Below, in pieces: positions 1 to 10,499 of a stretch of 64,000 bases of DNA. Below the pieces are notes generated by a model. That model did no database searches, was not told the DNA's origin, and worked only from the letters and a program-made list of their open reading frames with translations. This stretch comes from Heterocephalus glaber (lineage: Eukaryota > Chordata > Mammalia > Rodentia > Bathyergidae). Position numbers and translations under genes: made by a program. The DNA lies in the NCBI RefSeq assembly GCF_000247695.1, contig NW_004624805.1:2034539-2098538 (forward strand). Reading direction: 5' to 3'. The first letter of the stretch is position 1. Each line of letters opens with the position of its first letter.

Positions 1-160
1 AGCAAGGGATGTCTTTCCATTTTCTGATATCCTCTTCAATCTCTTTTTTCAAAGTGCTATAGTTTTCAGAGAAGAGGTCTTTGATTTCTTTTGTTACATT
101 GATTCCTAGGTCTTTTAGTTTTTTGGATGCTATTGTGAAAGGAATTGTTTGCCCTATTTC
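1..160 (-). mobile_element. L1 ORF2 fragment, inverted, cut by window edge
   Basis: Read on the minus strand, about 145 nt form an open frame matching the part of L1 ORF2p downstream of the reverse transcriptase core. It includes [12 protein letters not shown] and ends in RKWKDIPC at the window edge. There is no stop codon or frameshift in the visible part, so this copy looks younger than the plus-strand L1 that follows. The element continues beyond base 1. L1 ORF2p normally supplies endonuclease and reverse transcriptase for retrotransposition; nothing here can be functional alone. Confidence 0.8.
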
Positions 161-303
161 TCAGTGAGTCTGTTTAAATATTCTAATAAATAAACATTAT
201 ATTTATTATTTAATAATCAAATAAATAATTATTTAATAGTTAATTTGTTCTATTGTATTATAATACATAGATATAATAAATATTATAAATATTCATTGTA
301 ATA

Positions 304-1545
304 ACATGAGAAAAATCAAATACCTAGAAATAATTATATTCAAGTAGGTAAAGGACATCTAAATTGAAATGTGTAAAATATTACTAAAAATCAAAGACAA
401 ATAAATTGAAAGCTATCCCATGTTCATGGAATAGAACACTTAATGTTGTTAAGATGGCAGTACTACACAAAGCAGTCCAGAGATTCAATGTAGTTGCTCT
501 TAAAATTCCAATGGCCTTTCCCCACAGAAATTGAAAACCCATTTCTCAAATTGAATTGAAATCATAGGGTTCCCTAAAAGAATTTCAAAACTGAAATAAT
601 TTTGACATATAAGAACAAATTTGGATAACTCACATTTCTTTTAAAACTTGCTACAGGCTGGGGATAGGTTGTTAGAATAGTACTTCCTTAGCATGCATGA
701 GGTCCCAGGTTTGCTTCTTAGCACTGCAAAACAAAACAAAAACAACAAACTGAAACAAATAAACCTTGCTACAAAGCTACAGTAATCAAAACAATAGTAG
801 TATAAGAATGCGTACATGCTTAATGAGAATAGGAACAGATGCTCAATATCAATGAGACACCATCTCCCATGCACTTGGTTGTTTATAATTCTAAAAAATA
901 GAAAATAAGCTTTTATGCAGACATGGCACAATGATACCCCTTTTACATTGTTAGTGGACATGTAAGTGGCCCAGCAGCTATGGAAAAGAATTTGGTGGTT
1001 CTTCACAAAGCTAAACAGAATTACCATATGACTAAGCAATTCCAATCCTAAGTATATACTCCAAGGAGTTGAAAGTAGGGACTCAAACAAATATTTGTAG
1101 TACACACATGCTCCTAGCAGTATTATTCGCAATAATCAAAAAGTGGAACAACCCAAATGTCCATCAGTAGATAGACGGATAAACAAAACTTGGTATGTAA
1201 ACACAGTGAAATGTAATCTGGCCACAAAAAAGAACGAGGTACTGTAATATCTACAGAACCGATGGAACGTGAAAGCATCATCCTGCATGAAAGAAGCCAC
1301 ACACCAGAGTGCCTGTGTCGTATCCCATTCGCACCAAGTATCTGGATGAGGCAGATGCCTTGGGACAGAACAGTGCTGGGTGCTCTGGGGGTTGGGTGAC
1401 TGAGTCTGGGCCCTGGGCCGATGAGAAGTGGTCAGAACTAGGTTGCGGAGATGGTCACACAGTGCTGTGCATGTACTTAACACCACGGAACTGTTCCTTT
1501 AAAGACGGCTAGCTTTGTGCTGCTTGAATTTCACTGCAATAAAAG
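304..1545 (+). mobile_element. Old L1, 3' part of ORF2 plus 3' UTR
   Basis: The sequence follows the L1 plus strand in order: the ORF2 stretch around the 'wk.iPcs' region (about 400-470), then 'aaagctacagtaatcaaaac' (about 774), the 3' UTR landmark 'cccaaatgtccatcag' (about 1151), and a terminal part with 'ccacggaactgt...tttaaa' (about 1483-1503). Many stops and frameshifts are present, so it is a dead old L1. An ID SINE is inserted at 656. Its first 100 bases cover the same ORF2 segment as the inverted fragment at 1-160, but that copy is much less decayed, so they are separate insertions. Confidence 0.75.
656..764 (+). mobile_element. ID-type SINE (type 1)
   Basis: This is a tRNA-derived SINE with 'ggctggggat' at its 5' end, a decayed A box, 'cttagcatgcatgaggtccc' and a B-box-like 'ggtttgcttcttagcac', followed by an A-rich tail. 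The flanks repeat cttgctaca (647-655 and 765-773), which is the target-site duplication. It is nested in the old L1. The sequence is too decayed to expect RNA polymerase III transcription. Confidence 0.85.
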
Positions 1546-1711
1546 GAAAAAGGGTATAGTGTGGGAATCTACTTGTCTAAATTTAAGAAAAGGCAGAACA
1601 AATTTTTGGAGCCGGCAGTTAGGGGAGAAGTTCCAGTTGGGGAAAAGGAATAAGGTGGTGACTGGGGAGAAGCACAAAGAGAAGCTCAGGTGGGCTCAAG
1701 TTCAAGTCACA

Positions 1712-1822
1712 TTGGCAGCAATGGTACACGCCTGTGATCTCAGTTATTGGGAGGCTGAGGCAGGAGGATTAAGAGTTCAAGCCCAGCCTGGGCAGTATAG
1801 CAAGACCCTGGCTCAAAAGATG
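1712..1822 (+). mobile_element. B1-type SINE
   Basis: A 7SL-derived monomer: 'acgcctgtgatctcagttat', 'gggaggctgaggcaggagga', 'caagcccagcctgggc' and 'caagaccctggctcaaaa' occur in the expected order, followed by an A/T-rich tail. It lacks the internal 29-base duplication seen in the copy at 36384. Confidence 0.9.
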
Positions 1823-1911
1823 TAGTATAATATAATACAATACAATAAGTTCCAATCAGGGCCTACTAGTACCTCACATTTGTCCACCAGGAGTTGATTG
1901 TCGGATGCCCC

Positions 1912-1972
1912 CAAGCCTGATACTGGGGACCAAACCCTAGACCTTCATGCTGAGCCACAACCCCAGCCTTTT
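1912..1972 (-). mobile_element. ID-type SINE fragment
   Basis: The plus strand shows 'tgatactggggaccaaaccc' and 'gagccacaaccccagcc', the reverse complement of an ID SINE's B-box and 5' parts. The central part is shortened. Confidence 0.7.
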
Positions 1973-1984
1973 TCTTCCTTTCCA

Positions 1985-2665
1985 TTGAGACCTGGGTGTG
2001 GTGTTTTGCTGACCCAAAGGAGGGTGCATGGCACTGAGATCAGTACTTAGGACTGGCCATGTTCTATCATCAGTGAGGATGCGTCTTTCAGAAGCCTATG
2101 CTATGGAAAGGTCTGCCCTGGATTGAGAGAGCGGCGGCTCCCTCGAGTGATGTGGCTCCGCTTAGGAAAGCAGCCTCGCCACGTGGACTTGGGGACTGGT
2201 CATTTCTGACCTGGCGACACTCACCCAGGAGCGCTCACTCTGGGGTGCTTCATTGGGCCGTATGCGCTGAGGACTGAGCGCTTTTCTGTGGCTGTCAGCT
2301 CCGATATGCATTTCTTAGAACAGACACAATGCTGCACAAACGAGCTCAGCTCTTCTGCGGGTCTTGGCAGCCTGGCCCCTCCTGGCGTGTTGCTTCCAGG
2401 TTCAGAGGCACACCCCTGAGAAATACAACACAATGGGGCGTTGTTGTCTTTGATTCCTGTCGCTTCTCTGCCTACCCCACAGATTTCCCTCCCTTTTGGT
2501 TAATGTGTGCTACACTGGTTTTTAGCATAGGGAATTAATCAAATCATCCAAACAATATTTACCACCTCCTTCTGCCCTAGGTCTTTACGTGGGAGTAGAG
2601 CTTCAAAGACTATTTATTCTCAAGAATCATATGGCATAGTAATTATTGTCATTACTATTTTTTGT
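1985..2665. other. No gene or recognised repeat
   Basis: Mixed-composition sequence with short overlapping frames on both strands and no recognisable domain. I see no splice-bounded coding exon. Confidence 0.5.
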
Positions 2666-2671
2666 TGTTGT

Positions 2672-2857
2672 TTGGGGTAGTAGGGATTGAACCCAAAGCC
2701 TTCATACTGAGCTACACCTTCAGCCTTTTTTCTTACTTTTTATTTTGAGACAGTTCTCACTAAGTTCCTAAGCTGCCCAGGGTGTTCTCAAATTATGGTC
2801 CTCTTGCCTCAGAGTGCTGGAATTACAGGCATGTGCCACCATGCCTAACTTCATAGT
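2672..2857 (-). mobile_element. B1-ID composite SINE
   Basis: Reading the plus strand, an ID-like unit comes first ('gtagggattgaacccaaagc', 'tgagctacaccttcagcc'). An inverted B1 unit follows ('ttttattttgagacag' to 'ggaattacaggcatgtgcca'). On the minus strand the order is therefore B1 followed by ID in one unit, as in the B1-dID composites known from several non-murid rodents. The same architecture recurs at 32629, 33443, 35313 and 48484. Confidence 0.85.
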
Positions 2858-3073
2858 GATAATTTCAGCACTGAAGTTTTTTTGGAGTAAGTAAGAGAAA
2901 CACTAAAGATAACACTTCTAAAATATGTGTCTCATGACACACATTATATTATATTTCCCCTCTGTTTATCTTCTGATTTGGACAATACAAGCGAGGGCAT
3001 TGTCTTGAGTTCAAGACTGAACACAGCATGTGGCTTGGGCAGGCAGCGAGGGGTGAGTAGACCTAGGAGGGAA

Positions 3074-3113
3074 GTGCTCGCTTCAGCAGCACATATACTA
3101 AAAATCGGAACGA
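3074..3113 (+). pseudogene. Tailless U6 snRNA retropseudogene, first ~40 nt
   Basis: The sequence matches the 5' end of U6 spliceosomal RNA (GTGCTCGCTTC.GCAGCACA, then ACTAAAA...GGAACGA). It has a G-to-A change, an extra A and one T-to-C change, and stops at about U6 position 40. It is flanked by perfect 14-base direct repeats gacctaggagggaa at 3060-3073 and 3112-3125, and there is no A-tail. The U6 3' edge and the second repeat share 'ga', a possible priming microhomology. This is a truncated retrocopy, not an expressed U6 gene: the 3' two thirds and the upstream Pol III promoter elements are absent. Confidence 0.9.
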
Positions 3114-3125
3114 CCTAGGAGGGAA

Positions 3126-3555
3126 ACCGAGCTGCTGCTCACTCTCATTCATCAGATACCGCAACAGGGATCATTCCTTTGTCGTGAGAAGAGGCAGCAA
3201 GCGACGGTTGTTCTGAAGCAGCGAAAGAGTACAAGGAAACCCAGATTTCGGAAGCCAGTGAGTGACAGATGTGGCTGACCTAAGAGTTTAGCCCAGGACT
3301 CAGCTACTGACAGCAGCTGCCAGTGACCCAGGCGTGAGAACCACTGAAGAGCTCGAGATTAGAGGGGGAGAAGGTGGAAAGGGAGAGAGAGGGGTCGGGA
3401 CAGCATCCCGCCATCCACACTAAAGGTCTTCTAGCTGAGATTCTGGGTTCCTGCAGACTTCTCGCCAGGCGAAGGGGCAAACTGGGTCTGTTCTGGGCCA
3501 GACACAGCACAAGGCATAATTCCAGTGAGTCTGATAGCCACAAATCGATGTTTTG
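3126..3555. other. No gene or recognised repeat
   Basis: GC-moderate single-copy-looking sequence. Open frames on both strands overlap each other and show no domain. Confidence 0.45.
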
Positions 3556-3617
3556 GTTATCTGTCTATCATCTATCTGTTATCAGTCAATCAATTTGTCA
3601 TCTATCTATCTATGGTG
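3556..3617 (+). repeat. Degenerate (ATCT)n microsatellite
   Basis: Interrupted tetranucleotide tract 'tctatcatctatctgt' then 'catctatctatctatgg'. Confidence 0.8.
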
Positions 3618-3685
3618 GCCCTGGGGGTAGAACATGGGGCCTTGTTAGTCAGGGGCTCACCACTAAGCTACATTACTGGTTCACT
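3616..3685 (-). mobile_element. ID-type SINE, decayed
   Basis: The plus strand shows 'gggggtagaacatggggcct' and 'ccactaagctacattact', an inverted ID SINE with substitutions throughout. Confidence 0.6.
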
Positions 3686-4200
3686 TCCTTCGATTTTAAG
3701 AAGTCTTTCTCTTTGAGATGATGCCTCTTGCTGGGAACGCTGCGCTGCAGATCACTATGGCCAGGCCTAACTCGCCTCTTCCCGTGGACAAGGCAGGGCC
3801 CTGCGTGGAACACGCATCTTGGTCGCTTCCTCCCGAGGACGAGGACGAGGCAAGGCCCTGCAGGAGGAGAACAGGGGACAAGAGGGCATGGCGAAGCAAG
3901 GCGTGGCTGAGAAGAGGGCTGTCTTTCTTCCCACATCGAGCGTGATCTCCCGCAGACCCTAGCCACTCGCCCTGTTCCGACCACAGGCAGCCCCGTGACC
4001 TCCCTCTGAGCTTCCCTATCTCTACGCTGTAAATGAAGGTGCTGAGGGTGCCAGCCAGACCTTCTGTCCCTTCAGGACAAGGGGTTTCCACTTGGCCTCT
4101 GCCATATCAGCCTTATCTCTTTCATTCTCGTTGTCTTTTTCATTCTTTGTCTTTTTTAATCTCCCACTGTCATTTCTCCCTCTGTGAACCCTTCAGGCAT
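3686..4200. other. No gene recognised
   Basis: GC-rich stretch with several overlapping frames on both strands and a short 'gaggacgaggacgag' run. No conserved domain or splice pattern is evident. Confidence 0.4.
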
Positions 4201-4202
4201 GT

Positions 4203-4303
4203 GGGCTGTGGCAGCCTAAGTTGCTCAGGCTGGTTTCTAACTTGCGATCCTCCTGCTTCTTGAGTTGCTGGGATTACAGGTATGCGCCACCATGCTGGCT
4301 GGA
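4203..4303 (-). mobile_element. B1-type SINE
   Basis: Inverted 7SL-derived SINE: 'gttgctcaggctggtttcta', 'gatcctcctgcttcttgag', 'gctgggattacaggtatgcg', 'ccaccatgctggctgg'. The 3' part is truncated. Confidence 0.85.
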
Positions 4304-5068
4304 TGTTTTGGTTTTTTAATGATTGGAGTCTTCTGAAGAACCAAAGATTTCCATTTGGGTTGCCATCATTTGAATCATTTGAATGATGCACTGATATGTT
4401 GGGGAGATTTATATTTAGTTTTCAGCTGTAAAAGACACACACTTTGTGGCATAAATGCTGAAAGAGCACAGAGCTCCTGGGACACACCTGCAGCTGAACA
4501 GATCTGTCCTGCTGATTCACTTCGAGGAGAATGAACTCATACCACAGGAACTGACACCTGGGTCCTTGCAGTATCTCCATAGGAGGGTGACAAAAAGGAT
4601 TTATAGGACTTGGACTGTGTAGGGGGATTTGGGCTGATGGAAGGATGTAGGTTTTCATCTGTGGAAGCTGTAAGAAAGCAGAGTTAATTCAGAGCAGGCC
4701 ATCTTAGTAGGTCTTCTGCAGAGGGCAAGGGTGGAGGCTTGGACTACTGGACTCAGCGCTTGTTTTAGCTGGGAGAGGGGGTAGATTTTCTGTGGCTGGG
4801 ATAATGTTCCTGCTTAGCTTGTGTTTAGACTCCATATGGAGTGGTTTCACTTTTGTCTTGCTCCTTCACAGTCACAGTGTCCTCGCTCAATGCTGACATT
4901 TTGTAAAAACTGCTTTTGTCCAACAGGCCAAGCCCTCATTGAGAACCCCAGAGCAGTGTGAGCCAATCAAACCCCGGCAACTGTGCCAGGCCTGTGCTGA
5001 GCGGTCAGGACAGCTTTCTTCTTCTTCAGCTAGCAGAGCACAGCCATAAACAGAGCAGTTTAAATCAA
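4304..5068. other. No gene recognised; unassigned sequence before LTR
   Basis: Unique-looking sequence up to the left target duplication of the LTR at 5073. A CCAAT-type motif ('gtgagccaatcaaa') lies near 4960. Some of this could be another decayed LTR, but I could not find its ends. Confidence 0.35.
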
Positions 5069-5072
5069 GCGA

Positions 5073-5653
5073 TGTGAGACCAAAGCAGCTCCATTTTGCT
5101 AAAATCCCCCACTCCCCTAGCCTCTCAAATTAATGTTTAAAATGTGTTTGCTCTGGGACAAAAGACACACTCTGTAACAAACCAAAGTTCCTAAGTTAAT
5201 TACTCAGCCATCAGTTTGCCCAGGAAATAAACTTTCTGGGCCCCCTATTTGTAAAACAATCTGTCAATGTGCCGACCATCAGTACATAATGGTCGTGACC
5301 ATTAGCCATTGTGTCTACTGACTGCCAGTACTTGACAGTCAGCCACTAACCTTTGTCCCTCTTTTCCCTCGTAAAACCTATACGTAATCCCCCCTCTACC
5401 CCCAATGGGCCTAGCCCATCAGAAGTATACACTTCATGCTTGCTAAATGCCAACCAATCATGTGATTGCTAAATGGAAAATCCCCAAACCTTGCTGTAAC
5501 TTTAGTAAAAACCCCGCTGATTTGAAATGTGGGTCTCTCAATTCTGATCCGCTGCTGGAGCCCCTGCTCGAGCTTGAATAAACGACCCTCGTGTGCTTGC
5601 ATCGGAAACGGCTTCCTGGTGGTCTTTGGGGACTTCGCAATCTGGGCACAACA
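5073..5653 (+). mobile_element. Solo LTR of an ERV1-type endogenous retrovirus
   Basis: A 581-base unit begins TGTGAGAC and ends CACAACA. It is flanked by the 4-base direct repeat gcga (5069-5072 and 5654-5657), the duplication length typical of gammaretrovirus-like ERV1 integration. Promoter-type features are in the expected order: CCAATCA near 5453, then the polyadenylation signal AATAAA at 5577-5582, then a U5-like tail. No gag, pol or env sequence is attached, so it is a solo LTR left by recombination. A possible residual role as promoter or polyadenylation site is inference. Confidence 0.8.
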
Positions 5654-5657
5654 GCGA

Positions 5658-8600
5658 CAAAAACATCCAACATAACATCTCTCTTTCACATAGCAGATAA
5701 TTTTGGAAGCAGGCCTTCAGGAGACGGGGAGGTAGTGTCACAAGCACTGGGATCCAGGGTCCTGCTCTTTCAACACTTTGTCTTTTTTAGCTTTGTTCCT
5801 TGGACTTCAGGTCTGATATGGCTGCTGGAGTTCCAGCCATCACTTTAAAATTCTATTCAGCAAAAAGAGGAAGACACCCTAGTTCCTTTTTCAAGGAGAC
5901 TTCCTGAAACTACCATTCAGTACATCTACTGATATTTCATTTGCCAGCACTTGAATATACAGCAAAGACGTTTTTGAAGTGCAATTGGTTGGTGGCCATA
6001 GCTTTTTACTTGATTAATTGAGTTTCTTTTATGTACAAAAAAGTAGTAATTGGCTTCTGGGGGGCTACAAGTGTTGGTCTACAGGATAATACAGCTGGCA
6101 CACTGAGTTCTGGAAAGGCTATGCCCTTGGCTATTGTCCTATGCAAATTCGCCTCTCAGGTAGGACAGCAAGCAGCTAATCATGCGAAGAGGGCGCCTCC
6201 TTTTTGGTCTTTCCTTTGTAACAATCCCAAGAGTTCAAGTTTCCAGAATGAACTCTCTTTTCAGGCTTTTGAAGTTCTGTAGCTAGAAGGAAAAGAATGC
6301 TGTGATTCAGCTGGCCAGGTTGCTAGGCTGCCCAACAATTTACCTCCAGCAGCAGGGAGGAAACCCTTGTGCTCTTGGAAATAGCTTAAAGATGGATAAA
6401 AAATCATGCAAGTTTATTTTTAAGAATAACTAAGTTCTTTTGCTTAGAAGAACTTTCTTTCTTCCTACAGGTAATAAATAAGAGAAGAAAACTGTAAACA
6501 AAATGTTCACATCGGCACTGTAATTATGTGCAGACATCTGGGGTGGACACGTGAGAAAATTGTCAAGAATTTGGAAAGGCTCAAAGGCTCAGGTTATTAA
6601 AGTTTTAATAATCTTTTCTGCAGGGCTGACCCCCTGCTATGCTTTCAGTGCAGGAGAAAGGCAGAATATGGACAAAACTAGTTAATTAGCACCGGGTCTT
6701 CCTCGGAAACCCTGCAGAAACCACGTGGGACTTTTATGGAGGCTGAGAACGTGGGGCCCAGAGCAGAAAAGGCACCAATTCGTTTTCATTTAGGGAACGT
6801 GGAGTATTTTGTTAGATTTTTTTAATGGACTTGGATATTTGTTTCTTTTTTTAAAAAAATCTGCCCTTTAATTCATACAGTTGATTGGAAAACACTATTT
6901 TGCAAAGAATAATCTCACTTAGCATTATCACTTTTCCCCGTTGATCAACAAGAGCGCAAGGAAATATTTACTGAGGGGGGCAGAGGGCCTGTCTCAGTTG
7001 ATGCCGCCGTTTCTGATGAGAGGGACAGCACTCTAGCACGCGAAGTAAGGTGAACGTGACGAGCACGGATTCCTGCTCTGGGTGAAACACAAATTCTTGT
7101 ATTTGTGACATGGCACATCAATGTTGCCATTCTTCTGTTTGAAATTAGTTTTCTTTTAAGGTCCTCTTAAAAGTAGACAGCATGTCCTCACATCCTGCAG
7201 CATGTGTTTCACTCTGTCATGGCAGACTACAGTTAGTGTGTGAGTGTTTCCAAGAGCTGTGTGCGTATGTATGAAAACAGGCGTGTATGAAGTTGTGTGT
7301 GTCTACTTGGTTCCGTTGTGTTGTGGCAAGGATGGTGAAGGAATGTTCCTCAGCAGGCTCCAGCCGTGAGCACTGAAACATGATTTACAAGAGATGATGT
7401 TGGAGTTGCATTAATAAGCTAAGTAGTTCCAAATGCAAGTCCATATCACAGACTCCCAGGCTCTTTGTGAGACTAATTGACTTTGCTGTAGAGTTTTGGC
7501 AAAGCTCTTATTATTTTTACTACATTTTCCTTTTTAATAATGTAAAATTGAACTAACTTCTAAAATTCAAGTTCCCCTTTATGAGTTTGTTAGCCCTCCC
7601 TTCACCAAATTAATGACCGCCTAGGAAAGACAGCCAGGAATGCTTACCGCTCTGGGCATTTGTTAATTGGTTGTTCGCTGGACTATATATGAGGTAAAAT
7701 TACTGCTACTATAAACCAAAGAGTGTAAAGGAAAAGTAGAGATATAAATATGGAACTGGAGTAGGCAGGGCGAGCCAGGGATGTAAAAGTGCTGTTTTTT
7801 CTGCTAGATGGTTCCCCTAGGATGACTACAAGCACTGAAAATAAAACTCGGCAGCCTGCAATCCAGAAATTCATCTCGATACCTCTCAGAGATAGAGATT
7901 CACGTTCTGGTCTTGCTAAAGCCCCTATGAGAAACTCCATTTGTTTTGTAAAGAAAACGCAGACTCCTGGAGCACACAAAAAGCAGTAAAGTCTATTTCA
8001 CCTTGAAAATTGCTCCAAAGGAGTTTGAACCTCTGGACTGGGACAATGATTAGGAAGAAATAAAAATTCCAAGACTGGAATTCCTGACCCTTGAAGAATG
8101 TGAAGTTACCTTCATGCTACTTCTCTATGGCTGACATTGCTTGGAAATTTTCCTTGGAATATCCCCGGGAAAACACTCGACAGAGACAGAGCCCTGTGCC
8201 CAGCCCACTGCCCCTGCCCTTTGCATCGAGCCCTCTCTCTAATTTTCCTCCCGAACGCCCACCAGACGCTACTTTACTGACGTTTGGACCGGGGAAGGGA
8301 TCCCGGGGCTGGCTCACACGGTGCGTGGTTTCCAGCAGTATCAGGTGATCCAGTGCTAGCTGGGCTCCATTCACAACGTATTGGTAACGGAGACCTGAGA
8401 GGTGCGTGACTCATTACCAATTACCAGTTCCCTGGGCCATCCGGTTCCCTGGCAGAAACGCTTCCGATGAATTTCCCTTGCAAATTGAAAACATGCTGTC
8501 AATAGCAACAAGTCCCAAAGATGTTTACCTTCATGTTTCCCAGCTGGGCCTTTGCATGTGGATGTTTCTGTTTAAGGAGCAACATTCCAGATACCCTCTG

Positions 8601-8760
8601 TTCCCTCAACAGGGTATCTCCATTGTCCCAATCTCTTGATGAGAAGAAAAGAAGTGGCTGGTATGAAGAACCCCTGCGGTTCTTGCCTTGCTGGCTCAGT
8701 GCCTTGTCAGTGAAGTCTGAGATGCTATGACTTCAGATGGGGGGGGGAGGTCACTCGGAC
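5658..8760. other. Repeat-poor single-copy stretch
   Basis: About 3 kb with almost no recognisable repeat. It contains AT-rich patches and a short TG-variable patch near 7220-7320. Frames are all short and without domains. The low repeat density, compared with the SINE-rich parts of the window, would fit non-coding DNA under some constraint. Confidence 0.45.
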
Positions 8761-8764
8761 ACAG

Positions 8765-8932
8765 AGCCATTCGACTTCACTAAGGTGGAGGCACCTGGGA
8801 GATCACCCTGCTGAAGGTCGCCTTTTGCAGATGAGTAAACCGAAGTTCAAACTGCATATGTCACTTCCCCAAGGACATCACAGTTGAATCTAAAAGTTCT
8901 GGTTTCCTGGAAGCTCCATGCTTTTTCTTTGG
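8765..8932 (-). mobile_element. MIR SINE
   Basis: 'ttttgcagatgagtaaaccg', 'cacttccccaaggacatcac', 'agttgaatctaaaagttctgg' and 'ctccatgct' follow the inverted MIR consensus in order. It is an ancient tRNA-derived SINE shared across mammals. Confidence 0.8.
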
Positions 8933-9990
8933 TTACAGCTTCAGTCTCAATAGTTGATTATGACTGATGTATACACAATAAGGTATCAGATGGGAATTAA
9001 TTTATAAATCTTTGCTGGAGCTGAGACTGAGACGCAGACCTCAGAGAAAAACAAATTTAATCCTTTGAACCTTGTTTTCTAGGTGGTATCTACTGACTTG
9101 TGGAAGTACCATTGAAAGTAGCCTTCACTTTGGCTGGAGAGATGGTGTTCTTTAATCTTCGATTAAAGTAATGTCTCGCTGCCCCTGCACGTGGGGGGTC
9201 CTTTTAGGGACCGCAGAGACTATAGAAGCGTGAATAGCAGAGATGTCCAAGAAGATCCTGGGAGTCTGTGTTCTTTCTTTAACTGCTTGTTTTAAATTCA
9301 AAGTCTCCCCTACACCCATAAATTAGAATTGAATGCATTTACTTAGATTATATGTCATCAAATCCCAAGTCCCACTCAGAGGTCAGGCAAACATTTTGAG
9401 TAAGTATCCATTGTGAATTTTGGGTTAAAAAACACCTATTTTCTTCTGGCTGCCTCAGGGAGGGAGCTTGGCTTTGAGCAGGCAGAAAGCTTCAGCCCAC
9501 CTCAGGGAGGCCCATTTCACAGAGGGTTTTCCAGGGTGCATAACCCAAGGTGGGTTTGTTGAACTTGCTTCTCAGACTGGTGCCTGTGTGATGAAACTCA
9601 ACACTGAGTATGCAACAAAGTCTGCAAGAAATGAGCAACATTCCTGAGACACAGGAATGAAGATGTTTGCTCTGATGCCCCGAGCTGACCACAGACGACC
9701 ACAGAGCTAACGCAACAAGGGGCTGGACTTCTTCAGCTCCATTTGGGCGGCAGGCCGCCTCACTCCTCCTGCCACCTTTAGCATGCCGAGGAGCCCTCTG
9801 CCTGCGACCTTCCTGAACAAGAGGACCTGTGGCAGCTGCTTCACTTGGCAACTCTAGTGGTGGTGTAGAATTTTTGCTCTCTTGCTTTCTTTTTCTCCTA
9901 TTTATAGACATAAGTAAAATCGTTATAATAACCTGATAAGTGTTTCAAAAGGATTTCTCACTGTAGGTAGTAAGGAAAAATCTCGCTGCT
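8933..9990. other. No gene recognised
   Basis: Single-copy-looking sequence. A minus-strand frame of about 139 codons at 9492-9911 is the longest here. It has basic, low-complexity composition at its start and no domain I recognise, and I judge it a chance frame. Confidence 0.45.
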
Positions 9991-9992
9991 GG

Positions 9993-10014
9993 TAAGATTT
10001 TAACTAAAATCTTA
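9993..10014. repeat. Perfect 22-base palindrome
   Basis: Arms TAAGATTTTA and TAAAATCTTA are separated by AC. It lies a few bases outside the end of the neighbouring LTR. Confidence 0.9.
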
Positions 10015-10017
10015 GTT

Positions 10018-10495
10018 AAACTGTTTATGCTGCTATAACGCATGACCAGAGATTGCATGGTTTATAAATAGCGGAAATCTATGTCTCCCAGCGCTGGAGG
10101 CTGGGAAGTCCTAGATCGGAGCACATGAGGATTTGCTGTCTGTGAAGGTCCAGCTGCTAGTTCCCAGACGGCATCCTCTTCCTGCATCCTCACCTGGTAG
10201 AATGGGTGAGGGAGCTCCTTGGGGTCACTGATCCATTCTTTAAAAAAATTTCTTTTCGCATATGTTTGTGATAGATAATCATAATATTCCTCTTGGAGAA
10301 CTGGTACATACACTGTACATATCACATCTGGATCATTGTTAAGCCCCAACCCTGCCCGCTGATCCTATTCTTCAGCGTTCTACCCCCACAATCTAATCGC
10401 TTCGCAGTGTCTCCACCTCCAAACAGCGTCATGTCAGGGAGTAGGTTTCAGTGTATCACTTAGGGAAGGCACATTCATTCCATTGGACTGTCACA
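10018..10495 (-). mobile_element. ERVL-MaLR-type LTR, minus orientation
   Basis: The plus strand reads 'atgctgctataacgcatgac', 'tttataaatagcggaaatct', 'ctggaggctgggaagtcc' and later 'ctccacctccaaacagcgtc'. This is the reverse complement of an MST/MLT-like LTR. A T-rich block at about 10230-10345 interrupts the expected order and may be a later insertion. Ends are approximate. Confidence 0.6.
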
Positions 10496-10499
10496 AAGA

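Noticed and set aside
3074..3113. Functional U6 snRNA gene
   Set aside because: Only the first ~40 bases are present, and target duplications show it is a retrocopy.
9492..9911. 139-codon minus-strand frame with a basic start
   Set aside because: No family match, no flanking exon signals and no sign of an A-tail or target repeats that would mark a retrogene.
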